59,996 nucleotides of DNA from Zooshikella ganghwensis DSM 15267 (GCF_000428585.1 NZ_AUAF01000019.1:1-59996); one strand, 5' to 3'; positions 29,289 through 39,112 are shown, numbered from the stretch's first letter. Made by a program: numbers and translations. Notes: generated by a model from the letters alone, not told the origin.

Positions 29289-29981
29289 ATGGCAGATGTT
29301 CCTACTTTAGATTTCTCTCTAGTGCTTGCTGCTACAGTGCATGATATGAAAAATTCTCTTGGCATGCTACTAGGTTCTATCGAAGAAACAGTTGAGCAAT
29401 TTCCCCCTGAAACACAACAACAAGCACAACATTATGCTTTATTACATTATGAAGCTTCTCGCGTTAACAATGACTTAATTCAACTACTTGGTTTATATCG
29501 ATTAGACCAAAATCAACTTTTATTACAAATCGAAGAACACTTTGTAATGGATTTATTAGAGGAGCAAACACTCCGTAATAAAATATTATTTGATGCAAGG
29601 AATATAAGCCTGGAAGTTGACTGCCCTCCTCATTTAAGCTGGTACTATGACCGAGATTTAGTTGCCTGTGTGATTAATAATGTTTTAGTAAATACCCTTC
29701 GTTACACCAACGATCAAATTAAAATCACAGCACAAGCAACCCACGAGTTAACCATAGAAATCGCCGACAATGGCCCTGGTTATCCAGATCATATGCTTAT
29801 TGATCCACTACACTATCACTCACAAAAGTCTATTAATACCCATACTGGCAGTACACATCTTGGACTGTATTTTTCCCAGCGTATTGCCCAGCTTCATACT
29901 CAAGAAAAAAGTACTGGCTACATTCAACTTGAAAATAACAGTGAATTAGGCGGTGGTGTCTTTAAACTGGTTTTACCATAA
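29289..29981 (+). CDS. Soluble sensor histidine kinase
   Basis: About 230 residues, no membrane spans. The H-box-like segment is VHDMKNSLGMLLGSIEE, with His about 21 residues from the start. The HATPase_c region has the N-box VINNVLVNTLRYT, G1 box IADNGPGYPD and G2 box GSTHLGLYFSQR. The start at 29289 has TTGGAG 6 bases upstream; the ORF could begin at 29277. It probably phosphorylates the adjacent REC-TPR protein and takes its input from other proteins. Confidence 0.87.
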   Translation: MADVPTLDFSLVLAATVHDMKNSLGMLLGSIEETVEQFPPETQQQAQHYALLHYEASRVNNDLIQLLGLYRLDQNQLLLQIEEHFVMDLLEEQTLRNKILFDARNISLEVDCPPHLSWYYDRDLVACVINNVLVNTLRYTNDQIKITAQATHELTIEIADNGPGYPDHMLIDPLHYHSQKSINTHTGSTHLGLYFSQRIAQLHTQEKSTGYIQLENNSELGGGVFKLVLP

Positions 29982-30056
29982 CATACGACTTTAACTTTTT
30001 ATTTCCCACGCCTATTATCTCGTACACCTATATCAGTCATGCGAAGGGTATAGCCA

Positions 30057-32195
30057 TCACCCCCCAGAATGCTTTTCTTGACGTTCCCATTGATGATACC
30101 GCGTTATCCACTTAAGCAGCTTTTCGGGAGCATGAGCCTTCTTCCACACACCTGCTGCATATTTATTAGCCTCAGACAGTGTGGGATAAATATGAATAGT
30201 ACCCAATATTTTATTCAGTCCTAAACCATGCTTCATTGCAGAAATATATTCAGTAATGAGTTCGCTAGCATGATACCCGACAATAGTCACACCTAATATT
30301 TTATCTTTACCGGGTTCTGTGAGTACCTTGACAAAACCATGAGCCTCTTCATCAGCAATTGCCCGGTCTAAGTCATCAATCCCATATCGAGTGACTTCAT
30401 AAGCAATATTTTGCGCTTGCGCTTCCTGTTCATTTAAACCAACGCGTGCCACCTCAGGGTCAGTAAATGTTGCCCAGGGAATAACACGGTAATCCACTTT
30501 AAACTTTTTAAACCGTCTAAAAAGGGCATTTACTGCTGCATACCATGCCTGATGAGAAGCTGTATGGGTGAACTGATAAGGACCAGCGACATCACCACAG
30601 GCATATATGTTTGGAAACTTCGTTTGCAAATAGTCATTCACCGCGATAGTTCCACGCTCAGTTACTGCTATATCAAGAGCATCCAGCCCCAGGCCTGCAG
30701 TATTTGCCTGACGGCCCACGGCGACTAAAACCAAGTCAAAGCCTAATGTTTGCTGCTCACCATTGGCTTCTAAAATTAGTTGTTTTTCTCCATTTTTGAG
30801 CAAAAATTCCACCGGTCGGTGACCAACCAATACATTTATACCTTCTTCTATGAATTTCTGCTGAATTAATGCGGAGACCTCTTCATCTTCCCGAGGCATC
30901 AAGCGCGATGCTATGTCTACTTGGGTTACCTTTACCCCAAGTCGCGCAAAAGCTTGCGTTAACTCACAGCCAATGGGACCTCCACCAATTACAAGCATAC
31001 GCTCTGGGCGTTCACGAATACGCCAAATCGTGTCAGAGGTGTAATAGTCCATTGACTCTAAACCTGGAATTGGCGGTACCATGGGGCGAGCACCTGAGGC
31101 GATGATAATATTTTTTGTGGTGATGGTTTTCCCATCGATATCTACAGAGTAAGGGGTTTTAATCGTTGCTGTTCCAGTTATACACTCAACCCCTAATGAC
31201 GTATAACGCTCAATAGAATCATGAGGTTCGACTTTTTGAATGACCTGATGCACACGCTCCATCACTTTGGCAAAGTCCACTTTCACTTCTGGTGGCGTGA
31301 TACCATAGGCTTCTGCTCTTTGAAAGTAGTGCGCCATTTTGGCAGACCTTAATAATGCTTTCGAAGGCACACAGCCTGTGTTTAAACAGTCACCCCCCAT
31401 TTTGTGACGCTCAACCAATATGACCTTTGCTTTTACTGCTGCGGCTATATAAGCCGAAACTAAACCAGCTGATCCAGCCCCAATCACTAATAAGTTAGTA
31501 TCAAAATGAGCGGGGCGAGGATAAGGCTTCAGCACTTTATGCTGCTGCCAGCGGGATATAGCCGCTTTAGCCAACCAAGGGAATATGCCGAGTAACACAA
31601 AGGCCACTATAATTTCCGGCTGTAATACACCTTTTATTGATAGCTCCTCTACTTGTGTCAGACTTGCTCCTGCCCCCACATAAACAAGTGTGCCTGGTAA
31701 CATTCCTATCTGACTAACGATAAAGAAACGTCCAACCCGCATTGGGGTTAATCCCATAACCAGGTTAATCACAAAAAATGGAATCGCTGGAATTAAGCGC
31801 AACGTAAAAAGGTAAAAATCACCTTCTTGACGGATACCCTTGTTAATGGTTTTCAAATAGCTTGCAAAGCGGTTTTGTACCCAGTCATGAAGTAACGTGC
31901 GCGATAGCAAGAACGCTAAAGTAGCGCCAATAGTACTGGCAAACGATACCAAAATCGTGCCGTGTAACAAGCCAAAAATAACACCCGCAACTAATGTCAT
32001 TAACGCGGCACCAGGCAGCGACAAGGCAGTAACCGCTACATAAATACAAAAGAAGATGAGCGCCGTTTCTATTGGGTTTTGCTCATAAAGTGACTGGAAG
32101 AAGGTGACAGAAAGATACTGCTCCAGATCTAGCAGAAAAAAAAGAGCAATGGCAATAGCAACACCTGTTGCCAATATCAATTTTGATTTTTTCAT
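30057..32195 (-). CDS. TVP38/TMEM64 membrane domain fused to a flavin disulfide oxidoreductase
   Basis: 712 residues. The N-terminal TVP38/TMEM64 (DedA-like, SNARE-associated) domain spans about 1-205, with several membrane segments and the family-typical LPGAALMTLVAGVIFG. A complete pyridine nucleotide-disulfide oxidoreductase follows (about 230-700). It has FAD motif VIGAGSAGLVSAYIAA, redox-active GGDCLNTGCVPSKAL and NAD motif VIGGGPIGCEL. The dimerisation domain ends near HIYPTLSEANKYAAG. Such fusions are known in several proteobacteria; the substrate is not established. It may couple a membrane redox reaction to transport. Confidence 0.9.
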   Translation of the reverse strand: MKKSKLILATGVAIAIALFFLLDLEQYLSVTFFQSLYEQNPIETALIFFCIYVAVTALSLPGAALMTLVAGVIFGLLHGTILVSFASTIGATLAFLLSRTLLHDWVQNRFASYLKTINKGIRQEGDFYLFTLRLIPAIPFFVINLVMGLTPMRVGRFFIVSQIGMLPGTLVYVGAGASLTQVEELSIKGVLQPEIIVAFVLLGIFPWLAKAAISRWQQHKVLKPYPRPAHFDTNLLVIGAGSAGLVSAYIAAAVKAKVILVERHKMGGDCLNTGCVPSKALLRSAKMAHYFQRAEAYGITPPEVKVDFAKVMERVHQVIQKVEPHDSIERYTSLGVECITGTATIKTPYSVDIDGKTITTKNIIIASGARPMVPPIPGLESMDYYTSDTIWRIRERPERMLVIGGGPIGCELTQAFARLGVKVTQVDIASRLMPREDEEVSALIQQKFIEEGINVLVGHRPVEFLLKNGEKQLILEANGEQQTLGFDLVLVAVGRQANTAGLGLDALDIAVTERGTIAVNDYLQTKFPNIYACGDVAGPYQFTHTASHQAWYAAVNALFRRFKKFKVDYRVIPWATFTDPEVARVGLNEQEAQAQNIAYEVTRYGIDDLDRAIADEEAHGFVKVLTEPGKDKILGVTIVGYHASELITEYISAMKHGLGLNKILGTIHIYPTLSEANKYAAGVWKKAHAPEKLLKWITRYHQWERQEKHSGG

Positions 32196-32396
32196 TGACT
32201 GTCCTGCGCTGTGGGTATGCTACCCATTTTATACGATCATAGGTTCTGACCTGATTACACTGTGTTTTATTTCAAAAACTAACATTCTCCGATGACCTTA
32301 CTATTTCCAGCTTGCCAAAGTGTGAGGTACCCCCAGCCACCTTCAGCGCTTAGCAGGTAAAGTACCAAATCATCATGTCAGTGGGGGGCTAGTCAA

Positions 32397-33101
32397 ATGA
32401 AGCAACGCTTGAGTACAAAGCTATGGCATATTACCTGTGCCCTATTCTGCCCCCTGCTGCTGAGTCTTCTGGCACAAGCCTCATCATCGGTCTCAACAAG
32501 TGCTCAACATTATTCTACTAACACTACACTTGTTACTAACGACAGCTGCCAAGAACAGTTTTGTGAGTTTATTGCACTAGAGCAACCGTGGCCTGCCAAA
32601 GTCGTTGCGCCTCCTCAAGCGACTACCCTGTTATTTGATGCCTTTCGACTCAGAATCAGCGGTCCCTTTTCATCAATTAGCCAAACAGAAAGTGAACTAT
32701 TCCTTAAACAACGAGCAGGCTTTTCCCTTGCATTGCAAATACTGACGCTTGATGATTACCCTGAGCTTAAAAATAGCTCGATTAAAGCCAGTGATATTCC
32801 AACCATTATGTTCGAAACTCCTCGTAAAAAAATATTACAAGAAAAACAATCAGCAACTCGTGCACTTAAATTAGGCTTATATAAAGCCGCAAGACATACT
32901 GACTTTAAAACATTCGATCAAGTATCAGTGATTCGTAACGAGAATATTAAAGGTTTTTTAATTAAAGGGGACAATATTACCTTTAACTATGCAGCTTACT
33001 TTATCGATTTAAATATACCCGATAAAGTCTATCGAATTGAGTTTAGCCATGGCAACAAGCGTAGTTGGTTAGATTTGCTTGGATCAATGTCTATTAATTA
33101 A
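32397..33101 (+). CDS. Secreted protein of unknown function
   Basis: 234 residues. Signal peptide with LCPLLL-type core (about 10-28, ending near LAQASS). Two cysteines close together (DSCQEQFCEF) could form a disulfide. No catalytic motif is recognised. GGGGGG lies about 9 bases before the ATG. A strong terminator hairpin follows at 33162-33191. Confidence 0.6.
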   Translation: MKQRLSTKLWHITCALFCPLLLSLLAQASSSVSTSAQHYSTNTTLVTNDSCQEQFCEFIALEQPWPAKVVAPPQATTLLFDAFRLRISGPFSSISQTESELFLKQRAGFSLALQILTLDDYPELKNSSIKASDIPTIMFETPRKKILQEKQSATRALKLGLYKAARHTDFKTFDQVSVIRNENIKGFLIKGDNITFNYAAYFIDLNIPDKVYRIEFSHGNKRSWLDLLGSMSIN

Positions 33102-33161
33102 AAACGCTTAATTATATCCCTCTCAAATCAGTTTATATCAAAAAACTTCTTCTTTAAAAAT

Positions 33162-33191
33162 AAAAGAGAGCCAAAACACTGGCTCTCTTTT
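33162..33191. terminator. Bidirectional terminator
   Basis: AAAAGAGAGCC, 8-base loop, GGCTCTCTTTT, with T-runs on both strands. It serves the converging genes at 32397-33101 and 33222-33500. Confidence 0.85.
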
Positions 33192-33221
33192 TTAAAATTA
33201 TACTTTTAAACTACAGTATAA

Positions 33222-33500
33222 TTAAGGATCAACTTTATCTAAGTTCTTACGGATAAAGTTTTCGATAGTTTGACAAGCAAGGAAAGGAGAACGCTCAGTA
33301 ACCGTAATAACTGCTTCCTTACCAACGATAGTGTATTCACCTTTCACTGTACCAAAAACAGGTACAGAAACGCTGAATCTACCAGACTGAGTATCACCTT
33401 CCAATGTCCCACCATTACCGTCAATCATAGCTTTTACACGATTGTAAATATCTTGTGGTTGGCCATTAAACGCTACTTTAAAAGGTGCACATGATGCCAT
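33222..33500 (-). CDS. Small soluble protein of unknown function
   Basis: 92 residues. Predicted pattern: strand, helix (QDIYNRVKAMIDGNGGTLEG), three or four strands, final helix (CQTIENFIRKNLDKVD). The layout resembles small polyhydroxyalkanoate-granule-associated proteins (PF09650 type), but I cannot claim the match from sequence alone. A strong AAGGAGAT lies about 6 bases before ATG and the gene has its own terminator, so it is probably well expressed. Confidence 0.6.
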   Translation of the reverse strand: MASCAPFKVAFNGQPQDIYNRVKAMIDGNGGTLEGDTQSGRFSVSVPVFGTVKGEYTIVGKEAVITVTERSPFLACQTIENFIRKNLDKVDP

Positions 33501-34014
33501 AATTAATATCTCCTTATTAATTATAAAAAATTTATTTACCAGCTCTCAGACATTGACTATTTATTTGTTTCAAGCCCCTGCTGAAGCTGAAATCAATAAT
33601 ACGCACCTCTAAAAAAAAGATAATTTGGAAAAAACTCCATAGAGTTTTTCTTTTCTAGGCTAAAGGGCACCTCTAAAAATAGTGATTTTTTTTGTAAGAG
33701 CAAGGAAGCACTGCACAGAGGACCGCAGTGTATATGGAATACATGAGGATTCGAGTACAGCGCTGACATAGCTATTTCGAAAAAAGTGCATTTTTAGAGG
33801 TGCCCTAAAGGGAATTTTGATAAAAAAGGCGTATATCTATATTCGCCACTAAAACATTCTTAACAATATTCAATTGACCACTTGTGAAAGACCATTCCTG
33901 AATTATGTATACCCAAAGTACAGGAATGAATTAGAATCAGCGTCTAAATAGCCAGCTCGGCATTGACAAGGTATACTATTTCTTTTGAATATCTACTGGA
34001 TAGGAGCAAGTGTG
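33501..34014. other. Spacer with family C repeats and the lptM promoter region
   Basis: Gene-free. It holds a lone family C end (about 33602-33618), the complete family C element (33664-33806), and a possible promoter for lptM: TTGACA at 33963-33968 and TGAATA at 33986-33991, or the TATACT at 33972-33977. Confidence 0.5.
33664..33806 (+). repeat. Complete repeat family C element, 143 bp
   Basis: Perfect 17-bp inverted ends AGGGCACCTCTAAAAAT (33664-33680) and ATTTTTAGAGGTGCCCT (33790-33806). TAAA occurs at both outer boundaries and may be a short target duplication. The interior contains a further inverted repeat (CACTGC...GCAGTG). No coding capacity. It looks like a MITE of a DDE transposon. 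Isolated ends occur at about 21673, 33602, 39070 and 42862. Confidence 0.8.
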
Positions 34015-34134
34015 ATGCGTATCATCTTCTCAATGGTTTTGCTGCTGTTACTGTCCGGCTGCGGCCAAAAAGGTCCTTTATATTTGCCAGACGAATCAGA
34101 ACAACAGCAAGCGACTGAAGAAACAGCTGAGTAA
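34015..34134 (+). CDS. lptM: LPS assembly lipoprotein LptM (YifL)
   Basis: 39 residues: signal peptide and lipobox LLSGC followed by GQKGPLYLP, the invariant start of mature LptM, which helps the LptDE translocon mature. The rest is a short acidic tail. GGAG lies just upstream of the ATG. It precedes lysA and dapF, its usual place. Confidence 0.95.
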   Translation: MRIIFSMVLLLLLSGCGQKGPLYLPDESEQQQATEETAE

Positions 34135-34168
34135 AAAATCACAACCAGACAGGTGTACTTAGGTCATT

Positions 34169-35419
34169 ATGGATCACTTTCACTATCAAGACGGTGAACT
34201 CTTTGCAGAAAATGTTCCCGTCGCTAAGATAGCCGCACAATTTGGCACCCCTACTTATATCTACTCGCGTGCTACACTCACTCGCCACTTTCAAGCTTAT
34301 CAGCAGGCATTGGGTAAACACCCACACTTAATCTGTTTTGCAGTTAAAGCTAATGCCAATATTGCCGTACTTAATGTGCTGGCTAAGTTAGGTGCAGGAT
34401 TTGATATTGTCTCCGTGGGAGAGCTAGAAAGAGTGCTATCGGCGGGAGGTGATCCCAAAAAAGTTGTTTTTTCAGGTGTCGGCAAACAACCTCATGAAAT
34501 GCGCCGCGCATTATCTGTTGGCGTATACTGCTTTAACGTTGAGTCCATTGCTGAGCTGGAGCAACTGCAGGCTGTGGCCAGTGATATGGATACCGTAGCC
34601 AATATTTCCATTCGCGTTAACCCTGATGTTGATCCACAAACCCACCCTTATATTTCTACTGGGTTAAAAGAAAATAAGTTTGGTATTGATATCAATGAAG
34701 CGGTTGCCGTTTATGAGCAAGCATCTCGCTTAAGTCACATTAGCATCAAAGGGATTGATTGCCATATTGGCTCACAGCTGACGTCTCTGCCTCCTTTTCT
34801 CGATGCCTTAGACCGACTCCTGGCGTTAGTTGATGCATTAGAAGACAAAGGTATCACTATACACCACCTAGATTTAGGTGGTGGGCTGGGTGTCCCTTAC
34901 CAAAATGAACAACCGCCCGCACCAGATACCTATGCGAGCGCTATTTTGAAACGCCTAGGTGGCCGCTCTTTAGAGCTTATTTTCGAGCCTGGTCGCTCTA
35001 TTGCTGCTAATGCAGGTATTCTCATCACTCGGGTTGACTATTTAAAGCCCACTGCAACAAAACATTTTGCCATCGTCGATGCTGCTATGAATGATCTGTT
35101 GCGACCAGCACTTTACCAAGCCTGGCAAGAAATTATTCCTGTCACTCCACGGCATGACTGTCCACCACACACCTATGATGTCGTTGGCGCCATCTGCGAA
35201 ACCAGTGATTTTTTAGGTAAAGACCGCGAGCTAGCCATTCAGCCTCAAGACTTATTAGCGATCCGTTCGGCTGGAGCGTACGGCTTTGTTATGAGCTCCA
35301 ACTATAATACGCGCAACCGAGCAGCTGAAGTCATGGTAGATGTTGATCAGTTTCATTTAATTCGCAAGCGAGAAACGATTACCGAGCAGCTTGCCAATGA
35401 GCAGTTATTACCAGAGTGA
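34169..35419 (+). CDS. lysA: Diaminopimelate decarboxylase
   Basis: 416 residues. PLP enzyme making lysine from meso-diaminopimelate. The PLP lysine is K60 in ICFAVKANANIAVL. Other family marks are HIGSQLTSL, LDLGGGLGVPY and GAICETSDFLGKDREL. It starts 35 bases after lptM and should share its transcript. It is followed by an inverted repeat and a 500-base spacer before dapF. Confidence 0.97.
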   Translation: MDHFHYQDGELFAENVPVAKIAAQFGTPTYIYSRATLTRHFQAYQQALGKHPHLICFAVKANANIAVLNVLAKLGAGFDIVSVGELERVLSAGGDPKKVVFSGVGKQPHEMRRALSVGVYCFNVESIAELEQLQAVASDMDTVANISIRVNPDVDPQTHPYISTGLKENKFGIDINEAVAVYEQASRLSHISIKGIDCHIGSQLTSLPPFLDALDRLLALVDALEDKGITIHHLDLGGGLGVPYQNEQPPAPDTYASAILKRLGGRSLELIFEPGRSIAANAGILITRVDYLKPTATKHFAIVDAAMNDLLRPALYQAWQEIIPVTPRHDCPPHTYDVVGAICETSDFLGKDRELAIQPQDLLAIRSAGAYGFVMSSNYNTRNRAAEVMVDVDQFHLIRKRETITEQLANEQLLPE

Positions 35420-35468
35420 ATGCACCAAACTCAGATTTTCTACCCTTAGAATGTAAGGTACATACCAC

Positions 35469-35490
35469 GCTAGCCTGAGCTAAGGCTAGC
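35469..35490. terminator. Hairpin after lysA
   Basis: GCTAGCCT, loop GAGCTA, AGGCTAGC. No long T-run; possible weak terminator. Confidence 0.4.
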
Positions 35491-35688
35491 CATAAAGTTT
35501 GGACGTGCACCATAGTAGCCACAAAAATAACAAACAAACCTGGTGTTAATACACTACAAGTACTGTTAGGCTTAAGGCTAACGAAAAGCCACTAACCAGA
35601 ATAGATAGATAGCTACAACAAGTGCTGTACTATCATTTACAGGCTTTTTAATCCCAGATCAGGGGAACATACTCAAGAAATACATAGC

Positions 35689-35848
35689 TATACCCAATAC
35701 GAATGGTTTTTAGGTGCGGCCATCGAGTGACAAAGTGTTATGAGACTATATTACCTATGAGCATAAATTACCCATGAGCCTATATTAATAGGTGATTGAG
35801 GTAAGGAGTGAAGATAACAAAACCTAGAAATCATTCGTGAAGGGTATA
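35689..35848 (+). repeat. Repeat family B, copy in lysA-dapF spacer
   Basis: 160 bases from TATACCCAATACGAATGG to CATTCGTGAAGGGTATA. The interior contains TCGAGTGACAAAG and AATAGGTGATTGAGG, shared with the copies at 7709 (inverted) and 52109. A short internal partial duplication (TATGAG.../CATGAG... with TATATTA) is present. Confidence 0.85.
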
Positions 35849-35935
35849 TGTTCTATTAAATTCAATGAGTATTATCACTAGATAATTACAACAGACCTGT
35901 TTTCATAAAGTATTTAAGAATTGAGACTACTTTAA

Positions 35936-36766
35936 ATGCTACTTCGTTTCACCAAAATGCACGGATTGGGCAATGACTTTATGGTAATCGACCTGGTTAC
36001 CCAACATGCTCGTCTCACTGAAGAAAAAATCAAACAGCTAGCCAACCGGCACTTTGGTATTGGCTTTGACCAACTGCTTATCGTCGAACCCCCTTCAAAA
36101 CCAGATGTAGACTTCAAGTACCGTATTTTTAATGCTGACGGGTCTGAGGTTGAGCAATGTGGAAATGGTGCTCGGTGCTTTGCCCGCTTTGTTAGAGACC
36201 GCAAATTAACCAGCAAGCGAACAATTAATGTAGAAACACAAGGTGGAGATATAACGCTTATTGTTCATAACCACAATGATGTTGAAGTGGATATGGGATA
36301 TCCAATACTTGAACCTGCATTGATTCCATTCCATGCGGAACAGCAAGCCATCACCTATCCTATTAATTGTCACAACCAAACATTTGAAATAAGCGCAGTT
36401 TCCATGGGTAATCCTCATATGGTGCTGATTGTCGAGGATATTCTTCAAGCCCAAGTTGAAAAATGGGGTCCATTGCTGGAAAAACATGAATCTTTTCCAC
36501 AACGTGCTAATGTTGGTTTTATGCAAGTCATTAATTCGCAACAAATTAAGTTACGTGTATTTGAACGTGGAGCAGGGGAAACCCTTGCTTGTGGAACAGG
36601 TGCGTGTGCCGCCGTTGTGGCTGGACGCTTGCAAAATCTGTTAGCAGAGCAAGTACAGGTAGATCTGCCAGGAGGCTCATTACAAATAGAATGGCAGGGA
36701 AGTGGACACTCAGTGCGTATGATCGGGCCAACAACCCGTGTTTTTGAGGGGCAAGTACGTATATGA
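35936..36766 (+). CDS. dapF: Diaminopimelate epimerase
   Basis: 276 residues. Interconverts LL- and meso-diaminopimelate with two catalytic cysteines: C75 ([10 protein letters not shown]) and C219 ([11 protein letters not shown]). Full length, starting [15 protein letters not shown]. Its end overlaps the DUF484 start by four bases, so this begins the dapF-DUF484-xerC-yigB operon. Confidence 0.97.
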   Translation: MLLRFTKMHGLGNDFMVIDLVTQHARLTEEKIKQLANRHFGIGFDQLLIVEPPSKPDVDFKYRIFNADGSEVEQCGNGARCFARFVRDRKLTSKRTINVETQGGDITLIVHNHNDVEVDMGYPILEPALIPFHAEQQAITYPINCHNQTFEISAVSMGNPHMVLIVEDILQAQVEKWGPLLEKHESFPQRANVGFMQVINSQQIKLRVFERGAGETLACGTGACAAVVAGRLQNLLAEQVQVDLPGGSLQIEWQGSGHSVRMIGPTTRVFEGQVRI

Positions 36767-37455
36767 AAGAACAGCAACAAACTATACCACAGACATTAAT
36801 CACTGAAGACGAAGTGGCCGACTACTTAAAAGCAAACCCCAATTTTTTGTATCAACGACCTGATATACTCAAATTACTCGAAATACCTCACCCGTCAGGC
36901 GAAGCAACCTCTCTCATTGAACGACAAGTGTCGCTACTTAGAGAACGAAATCTAGAGTTACGCAACCGGCTCAATAAATTATTAGATATTGCCCGTGAAA
37001 ATGATTCTCTTTTTGAAAAAACTCGCCGCTTGATTACTGAGTTGCTTGAAGCTAAATCCCTTGATGAAATTGGTAAAGTGTGTCGTATTACGTTGAAGCA
37101 TGAATTTAATGTCGACTTTGTAAGCCTTATATTGTTCTCTGACACTCAAAAACTAAGTGCTTACTACCAAGTTCAACCGCTAACACTTGCTCAGCAAAAA
37201 ATTTCTATTCTTCTGGCCCAAGATAAACCCGTTTGTGGCGTGCTTCGTCAAAATGAGCAGCAGTTTTTATTCCAAGAACACGCTCAAGTTGTCGGTTCTA
37301 GCGCTGTAATTACACTCAGATCTACAGAACCACTGGGAATACTCGCCATCGGTAGTAAAGACAGCAAACACTTTCAAACTGCCATGGGAACACTGTTCAT
37401 AAGTTATATTGCTGATATATTGAGTCGCGCATTACTTCAATATTGGTCTCATTAA
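36763..37455 (+). CDS. DUF484 family protein
   Basis: 230 residues. An N-terminal helical segment ([20 protein letters not shown]) is followed by a GAF-like domain (about 95-225). The molecular function is not established. It always sits between dapF and xerC in gammaproteobacteria, and here it is coupled to dapF by a four-base overlap and followed by xerC after 4 bases. Confidence 0.93.
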   Translation: MKEQQQTIPQTLITEDEVADYLKANPNFLYQRPDILKLLEIPHPSGEATSLIERQVSLLRERNLELRNRLNKLLDIARENDSLFEKTRRLITELLEAKSLDEIGKVCRITLKHEFNVDFVSLILFSDTQKLSAYYQVQPLTLAQQKISILLAQDKPVCGVLRQNEQQFLFQEHAQVVGSSAVITLRSTEPLGILAIGSKDSKHFQTAMGTLFISYIADILSRALLQYWSH

Positions 37456-37459
37456 CCAC

Positions 37460-38371
37460 ATGACTCGATTAGAGCTAATTATTAATCAGTTTTTAAATTA
37501 CTTGCATGTTGAACGTCGTCTGGCCAAAAATACCCTGATTAGCTACCAGCGAGATTTACAACAACTGCTTGCTTTTATGCAAGATCGCCAGCTACACCAG
37601 TGGTCACAATTATCAACAGTACTGCTTCGTGAATTTCTACAATCTCAGCATCAACGAGGCTTAAATCCTCGGTCTATTCAGCGTCAGCTGGCGACGCTTC
37701 GGCGCTTTTGCAAACACCTTTATGTCAACCAACACCTGTCAACCAACATCACGCTTAATCTAAAAGCACCAAAAACTCAACGCAAGCTGCCTGAAACCCT
37801 ATCCGTCGATCAGCTGGAACATTTGCTCTCCTCCCCTGATGATGATCCGCTACAGTACCGTGATCATGCAATACTAGAGCTGTTTTATTCTTCCGGATTA
37901 CGCTTAAATGAGCTGGTTATGCTTGATATGGGTGATATCAACTTGACATCACGGCTAGTAAAAGTCCAAGGGAAAGGCAATAAAGAACGGTTGTTACCTG
38001 TAGGCAGTAAAGCTATCGAAAGCCTCCAATCATGGCTATCAATTCGTCCTCAACTAGCCAACCAGACATGTTCTGCTCTCTTTGTTTCACTGCGTGGAAC
38101 ACGCATTAGCTCACGACAAGTACAGTATAGGCTTGCTAAACTGGCTCGGGAAAAGTGCTTAAATACTAAGCTACATCCTCACATGTTAAGACATAGTTTC
38201 GCGACCCATATGCTTGAAGGTAGTAAAGACCTGCGTGCCGTGCAGGAATTACTAGGACACAAAGATATTTCTACCACACAAGTCTATACGCATATTGACT
38301 TTGAGTACCTCAGTAACGTATACGACAGTAGTCATCCTCGTTCCAAGCGTAGTAAAAAGAATTATGATTAA
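37460..38371 (+). CDS. xerC: Tyrosine recombinase XerC
   Basis: 303 residues. With XerD it resolves chromosome dimers at dif. The full catalytic set is visible: R148, K172, H241, R244, H267 and nucleophile Y276 (LGHKDISTTQVYTHID). An N-terminal SAM-like core-binding domain spans about 1-100. Its stop overlaps the yigB start. Confidence 0.97.
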   Translation: MTRLELIINQFLNYLHVERRLAKNTLISYQRDLQQLLAFMQDRQLHQWSQLSTVLLREFLQSQHQRGLNPRSIQRQLATLRRFCKHLYVNQHLSTNITLNLKAPKTQRKLPETLSVDQLEHLLSSPDDDPLQYRDHAILELFYSSGLRLNELVMLDMGDINLTSRLVKVQGKGNKERLLPVGSKAIESLQSWLSIRPQLANQTCSALFVSLRGTRISSRQVQYRLAKLAREKCLNTKLHPHMLRHSFATHMLEGSKDLRAVQELLGHKDISTTQVYTHIDFEYLSNVYDSSHPRSKRSKKNYD

Positions 38372-39068
38372 AGCTGTTACTTTCGACCTTGATGATACGC
38401 TTTGGGACAATCAACCTGTCATGGTTGAAGCTGAATCAGCCATGTACACTTGGCTACAGCAACACTGCAAACAGTTAACTGAACAATACTCGTTAGCACG
38501 ACTTAAAAAACTAAAAGACGAGCTGTTAGCTGAAACCCCAGAATTGGCCCATGATGTCAGTGAACTACGACGTCATACTCTTGAACAAGCACTAATAGAT
38601 TGTGGCTATGGCAGTGCTTCCAGAAAGCTTGCAGAGCAAGCCTTTGACCAGTTTTTAACCGCTCGACAACAAGTGACTTACTTCCCTCATACTGAGAGTA
38701 CACTACAGCAACTAAGCCAACGATACAGCTTAGGCGTTATTACCAATGGTAACGCTGAAATATCTCAAATGAGTATCGGTCAATATTTCTCTTTTGCGAT
38801 CAAAGCTGAGGACCTAAAAATCAGTAAGCCAGCCCCGATAATTTTTTCTAAAGCAGTCTCACTGGCAGGTGTTAAGCCTCATCAAATCGCCCATATAGGC
38901 GATCATCCTATTCATGACATACTGGGTGCCCACCAGGCTGGTTTTAAATCTGTTTGGTTTAATCCTCAACAAGATAATTGGGAATATCATGAGCATCAAC
39001 CTGATGCCATAGCCCACAGCATACATGAAATTCCCGCTTTAATTGATAAGCTATCCAATAAAGAATAA
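38364..39068 (+). CDS. yigB: HAD-family hydrolase YigB
   Basis: About 234 residues. HAD motif I is FDLDDTLWDN, motif II is VITNGN, and motif IV is HIGDHPIHDILGAHQAG. In E. coli YigB is an FMN/5-amino-6-(5-phosphoribitylamino)uracil phosphatase. The start is ATG at 38364, inside the end of xerC (ATGATTAA); an ORF to 38295 only extends through xerC sequence. Confidence 0.92.
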   Translation: MIKAVTFDLDDTLWDNQPVMVEAESAMYTWLQQHCKQLTEQYSLARLKKLKDELLAETPELAHDVSELRRHTLEQALIDCGYGSASRKLAEQAFDQFLTARQQVTYFPHTESTLQQLSQRYSLGVITNGNAEISQMSIGQYFSFAIKAEDLKISKPAPIIFSKAVSLAGVKPHQIAHIGDHPIHDILGAHQAGFKSVWFNPQQDNWEYHEHQPDAIAHSIHEIPALIDKLSNKE

Positions 39069-39069
39069 T

Positions 39070-39112
39070 GTGCACCGCTAAAAATACATTTTTTTGAGAT
39101 CCCCCAAAAGGC
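39070..39112 (-). repeat. Isolated family C repeat end
   Basis: GCACCGCTAAAAATACATTT resembles the family C right end read in reverse. It lies directly after yigB. Confidence 0.5.

Larger units (their letters stand above)
35420..35935. other. lysA-dapF spacer with hairpin and family B repeat
   Basis: Gene-free. A hairpin GCTAGCCT / AGGCTAGC at 35469-35490 may end lysA transcripts. The family B element at 35689-35848 occupies much of the rest. dapF probably has its own promoter. Confidence 0.55.

Noticed and set aside
36445..36803. Overlapping minus-strand ORFs inside dapF
   Set aside because: Antisense shadows of an intact, well-recognised gene.
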